Source of the DNA: Pseudofulvibacter geojedonensis
Lineage (GTDB): Bacteria; Bacteroidota; Bacteroidia; Flavobacteriales; Flavobacteriaceae
Assembly (NCBI RefSeq): GCF_042675745.1
Contig: NZ_JBHTJM010000008.1
Coordinates: 62,001 to 126,000 of the forward strand
DNA length: 64,000 nucleotides
Reading direction: 5' to 3'
Part shown: piece by piece, positions 62,718 to 64,000 of the stretch
Layout: every line of letters starts with the position of its first letter
Numbering within the stretch: position 1 is the stretch's first letter
Program-made: the position numbers and the translations under genes
The notes under the pieces: generated by a model
Database searches by the model: none
Seen by the model: the letters and a program-made list of their open reading frames with translations, nothing else
Told to the model about the DNA's origin: nothing

Positions 62718-64000
62718 TAATCTTCTCTTTTAAATACTTGCCAGTTATAGAATTCTGGTTCTTTACAATCTCTTCAGGTATTCCAGTAGCTATTAATTGA
62801 CCTCCTAAGTTACCTCCTTCTGGTCCTAAATCAATAATATAGTCGGCACATTTAATTAATTCTAAATTGTGTTCAATAACAAAAATGGAATGACCAGAAT
62901 TAATTAATGCATTAAAAGATTTAAGCAGTTTTTGTATATCATGAAAATGTAAGCCAGTAGTTGGCTCGTCAAAAATGAATAAGGTTTTTGCTGTTCTTTT
63001 TCCTTTAACTAGAAAAGAAGCGAGTTTTATGCGTTGGGCTTCTCCACCAGATAATGTAGAAGATGATTGACCTAGTTGTACATAACCTAAACCTACATCT
63101 TGTAGCGGTTGTAGTTTTGTAGCAATTTTTTTCTGTTCGTGTAAACTAAAGAATGCTAGCGCTTCGTCAATCGTCATTGTTAACACATTATGAATGGACT
63201 TTCCTTGAAAAGTAGCTTCAAGAACTTCTTTTTTAAAGCGCTTTCCATTACAAGCTTCACAATGTAAATGAACGTCTGCCATGAATTGCATTTCTATAGT
63301 TACTTCACCTTCTCCTTTACAAACTTCACATCTTCCTCCATCTACATTAAAAGAAAAGTGTTTGGGTTGGTAATTTCTTATTCTAGATACTTTTTGGTTA
63401 GCAAATAAACTTCTAATGTCGTCATATGCTTTTATGTAAGTAACTGGGTTAGATCTAGATGACCTTCCAATGGGGTTTTGATCTACAAACTCAATATTTT
63501 CAATATGCTTGTAAGAGCCAGATAATTTAGAGTATTCCCCAGCTTTTTCTCCATAACCACCTAAAGCTTTGTGTATAGCAGGATATACTATTTTACGAAC
63601 TAAAGTACTCTTTCCACTTCCAGAAACTCCAGTGATTACTGTTAACATATCAAGCGGAAAATCTACTGTTATATTTTGTAAATTATTGGCTCGAGCCCCT
63701 TCAATAGTTATTTTGTTTTTAGAAGTTCTGCGTTTTTTGGGAACTTCTATTTTTAGTTGCTCATTTAAGTATTTCGCTGTTAAAGAATCCGAGTTTAATA
63801 TTTCTTTATAACTACCAGTAGCTACAACTTCACCTCCAAAGGTACCAGCTTCTGGACCAATGTCAATAATAGCGTCAGACGATTTCATAATATCTTCATC
63901 ATGTTCTACTACTATAACAGTGTTACCTAAATCTCTTAATGAAAGTAATACTTTAATGAGTCTTTCAGAGTCTTTAGGGTGTAGACCAATGCTTGGTTCG
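62710..64000 (-). CDS. uvrA: Excinuclease ABC subunit A (UvrA), C-terminal part
   Basis: The frame runs to the window edge, so the start is outside. Visible: end of the first ATPase (EPSIGLHPKDSERLIKVLL, VVEHDEDIMKSSDAIIDIGP), second Walker A GVSGSGKSTLVRKI, zinc motif with CEVCKGEGEV and CEACNGKRFKKE, ABC signature LSGGEAQRIKLASF, and a closing VIEHNLELIKCADYIIDLGP. Recognises bulky DNA damage for nucleotide excision repair with UvrB and UvrC. All motifs appear intact. Confidence 0.96.
   Translation of the reverse strand, partial: EPSIGLHPKDSERLIKVLLSLRDLGNTVIVVEHDEDIMKSSDAIIDIGPEAGTFGGEVVATGSYKEILNSDSLTAKYLNEQLKIEVPKKRRTSKNKITIEGARANNLQNITVDFPLDMLTVITGVSGSGKSTLVRKIVYPAIHKALGGYGEKAGEYSKLSGSYKHIENIEFVDQNPIGRSSRSNPVTYIKAYDDIRSLFANQKVSRIRNYQPKHFSFNVDGGRCEVCKGEGEVTIEMQFMADVHLHCEACNGKRFKKEVLEATFQGKSIHNVLTMTIDEALAFFSLHEQKKIATKLQPLQDVGLGYVQLGQSSSTLSGGEAQRIKLASFLVKGKRTAKTLFIFDEPTTGLHFHDIQKLLKSFNALINSGHSIFVIEHNLELIKCADYIIDLGPEGGNLGGQLIATGIPEEIVKNQNSITGKYLKEKINA

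Noticed and set aside
1..64000. CRISPR arrays, rRNA genes and riboswitches
   Set aside because: No regularly spaced repeats, no rRNA sequence and no known riboswitch core were seen, including the ribB leader, which lies inside an operon.

Overview
The window is about 64 kb of AT-rich chromosome from a member of the Bacteroidota, most probably a marine Flavobacteriaceae of the Tenacibaculum/Polaribacter kind (genus is inference). Reasons: many intergenic spaces carry the Bacteroidota -7 box TAnnTTTG, ribosome binding sites are weak or absent, and the gene families are typical (DUF6443/RHS proteins, DUF4834, DUF4920, RibB with a dead cyclohydrolase half, BT4734/VirE-N mobile protein, sulfonolipid-type PLP enzymes).

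Layout. (1) 1-6.9 kb: two RHS-repeat surface/secreted genes; the second has a C-terminal Hint autoprocessing domain and is followed at once by a small membrane protein. (2) 7.0-14.5 kb: an accessory island with a minus-strand cassette of five small unknown genes (one a PD-(D/E)XK nuclease-like protein, two secreted), a divergent XRE regulator, a VirE-N/BT4734 mobile-element protein, a serine recombinase with a candidate crossover site, a second XRE regulator with paired operator-like repeats, a gene cut off by an insertion, and an IS6-family element. (3) 14.5-25.5 kb: a near-complete type II secretion / type IV pilus-like system in two convergent arms: two lipoproteins, GspC/PilP-like protein, three pseudopilin-like proteins and GspF on the plus strand; GspM/PilO-like, GspL/PilMN-like, secretin, GspE ATPase, prepilin peptidase and a GspG-like pseudopilin on the minus strand. 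This is the most striking system here, because most Bacteroidota export proteins by T9SS.

(4) 25.6-28.5 kb: tRNA-Ser(UGA), TSUP permease, acylphosphatase, thioesterase, nitroreductase, secreted thioredoxin. (5) 28.5-39.1 kb: a tight minus-strand operon ftsK-lolA-lptF/G-like-ribB, then dgkA-type kinase, LTA-synthase-like sulfatase with a phosphatase, and two peroxiredoxins. (6) 39.2-46.9 kb: NhaC antiporter, a sulfur-amino-acid/oxidoreductase/OsmC operon divergent from an Lrp regulator, lpdA, ilvE. (7) 47-56 kb: lipoprotein, mnmD, SDR epimerase, YbaB, prolyl oligopeptidase, then a cysteine-synthase-like gene next to an alpha-oxoamine synthase, a pair expected for cysteate and sulfonolipid (capnine) synthesis. 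(8) 56.2-64 kb: DUF4834, YfhO, glycosyltransferase, membrane protein, secreted repeat protein, a DinB-like gene broken by a 7-bp tandem duplication, and the C-terminal part of uvrA.

Functions were assigned by reading motifs only; no database search was run.
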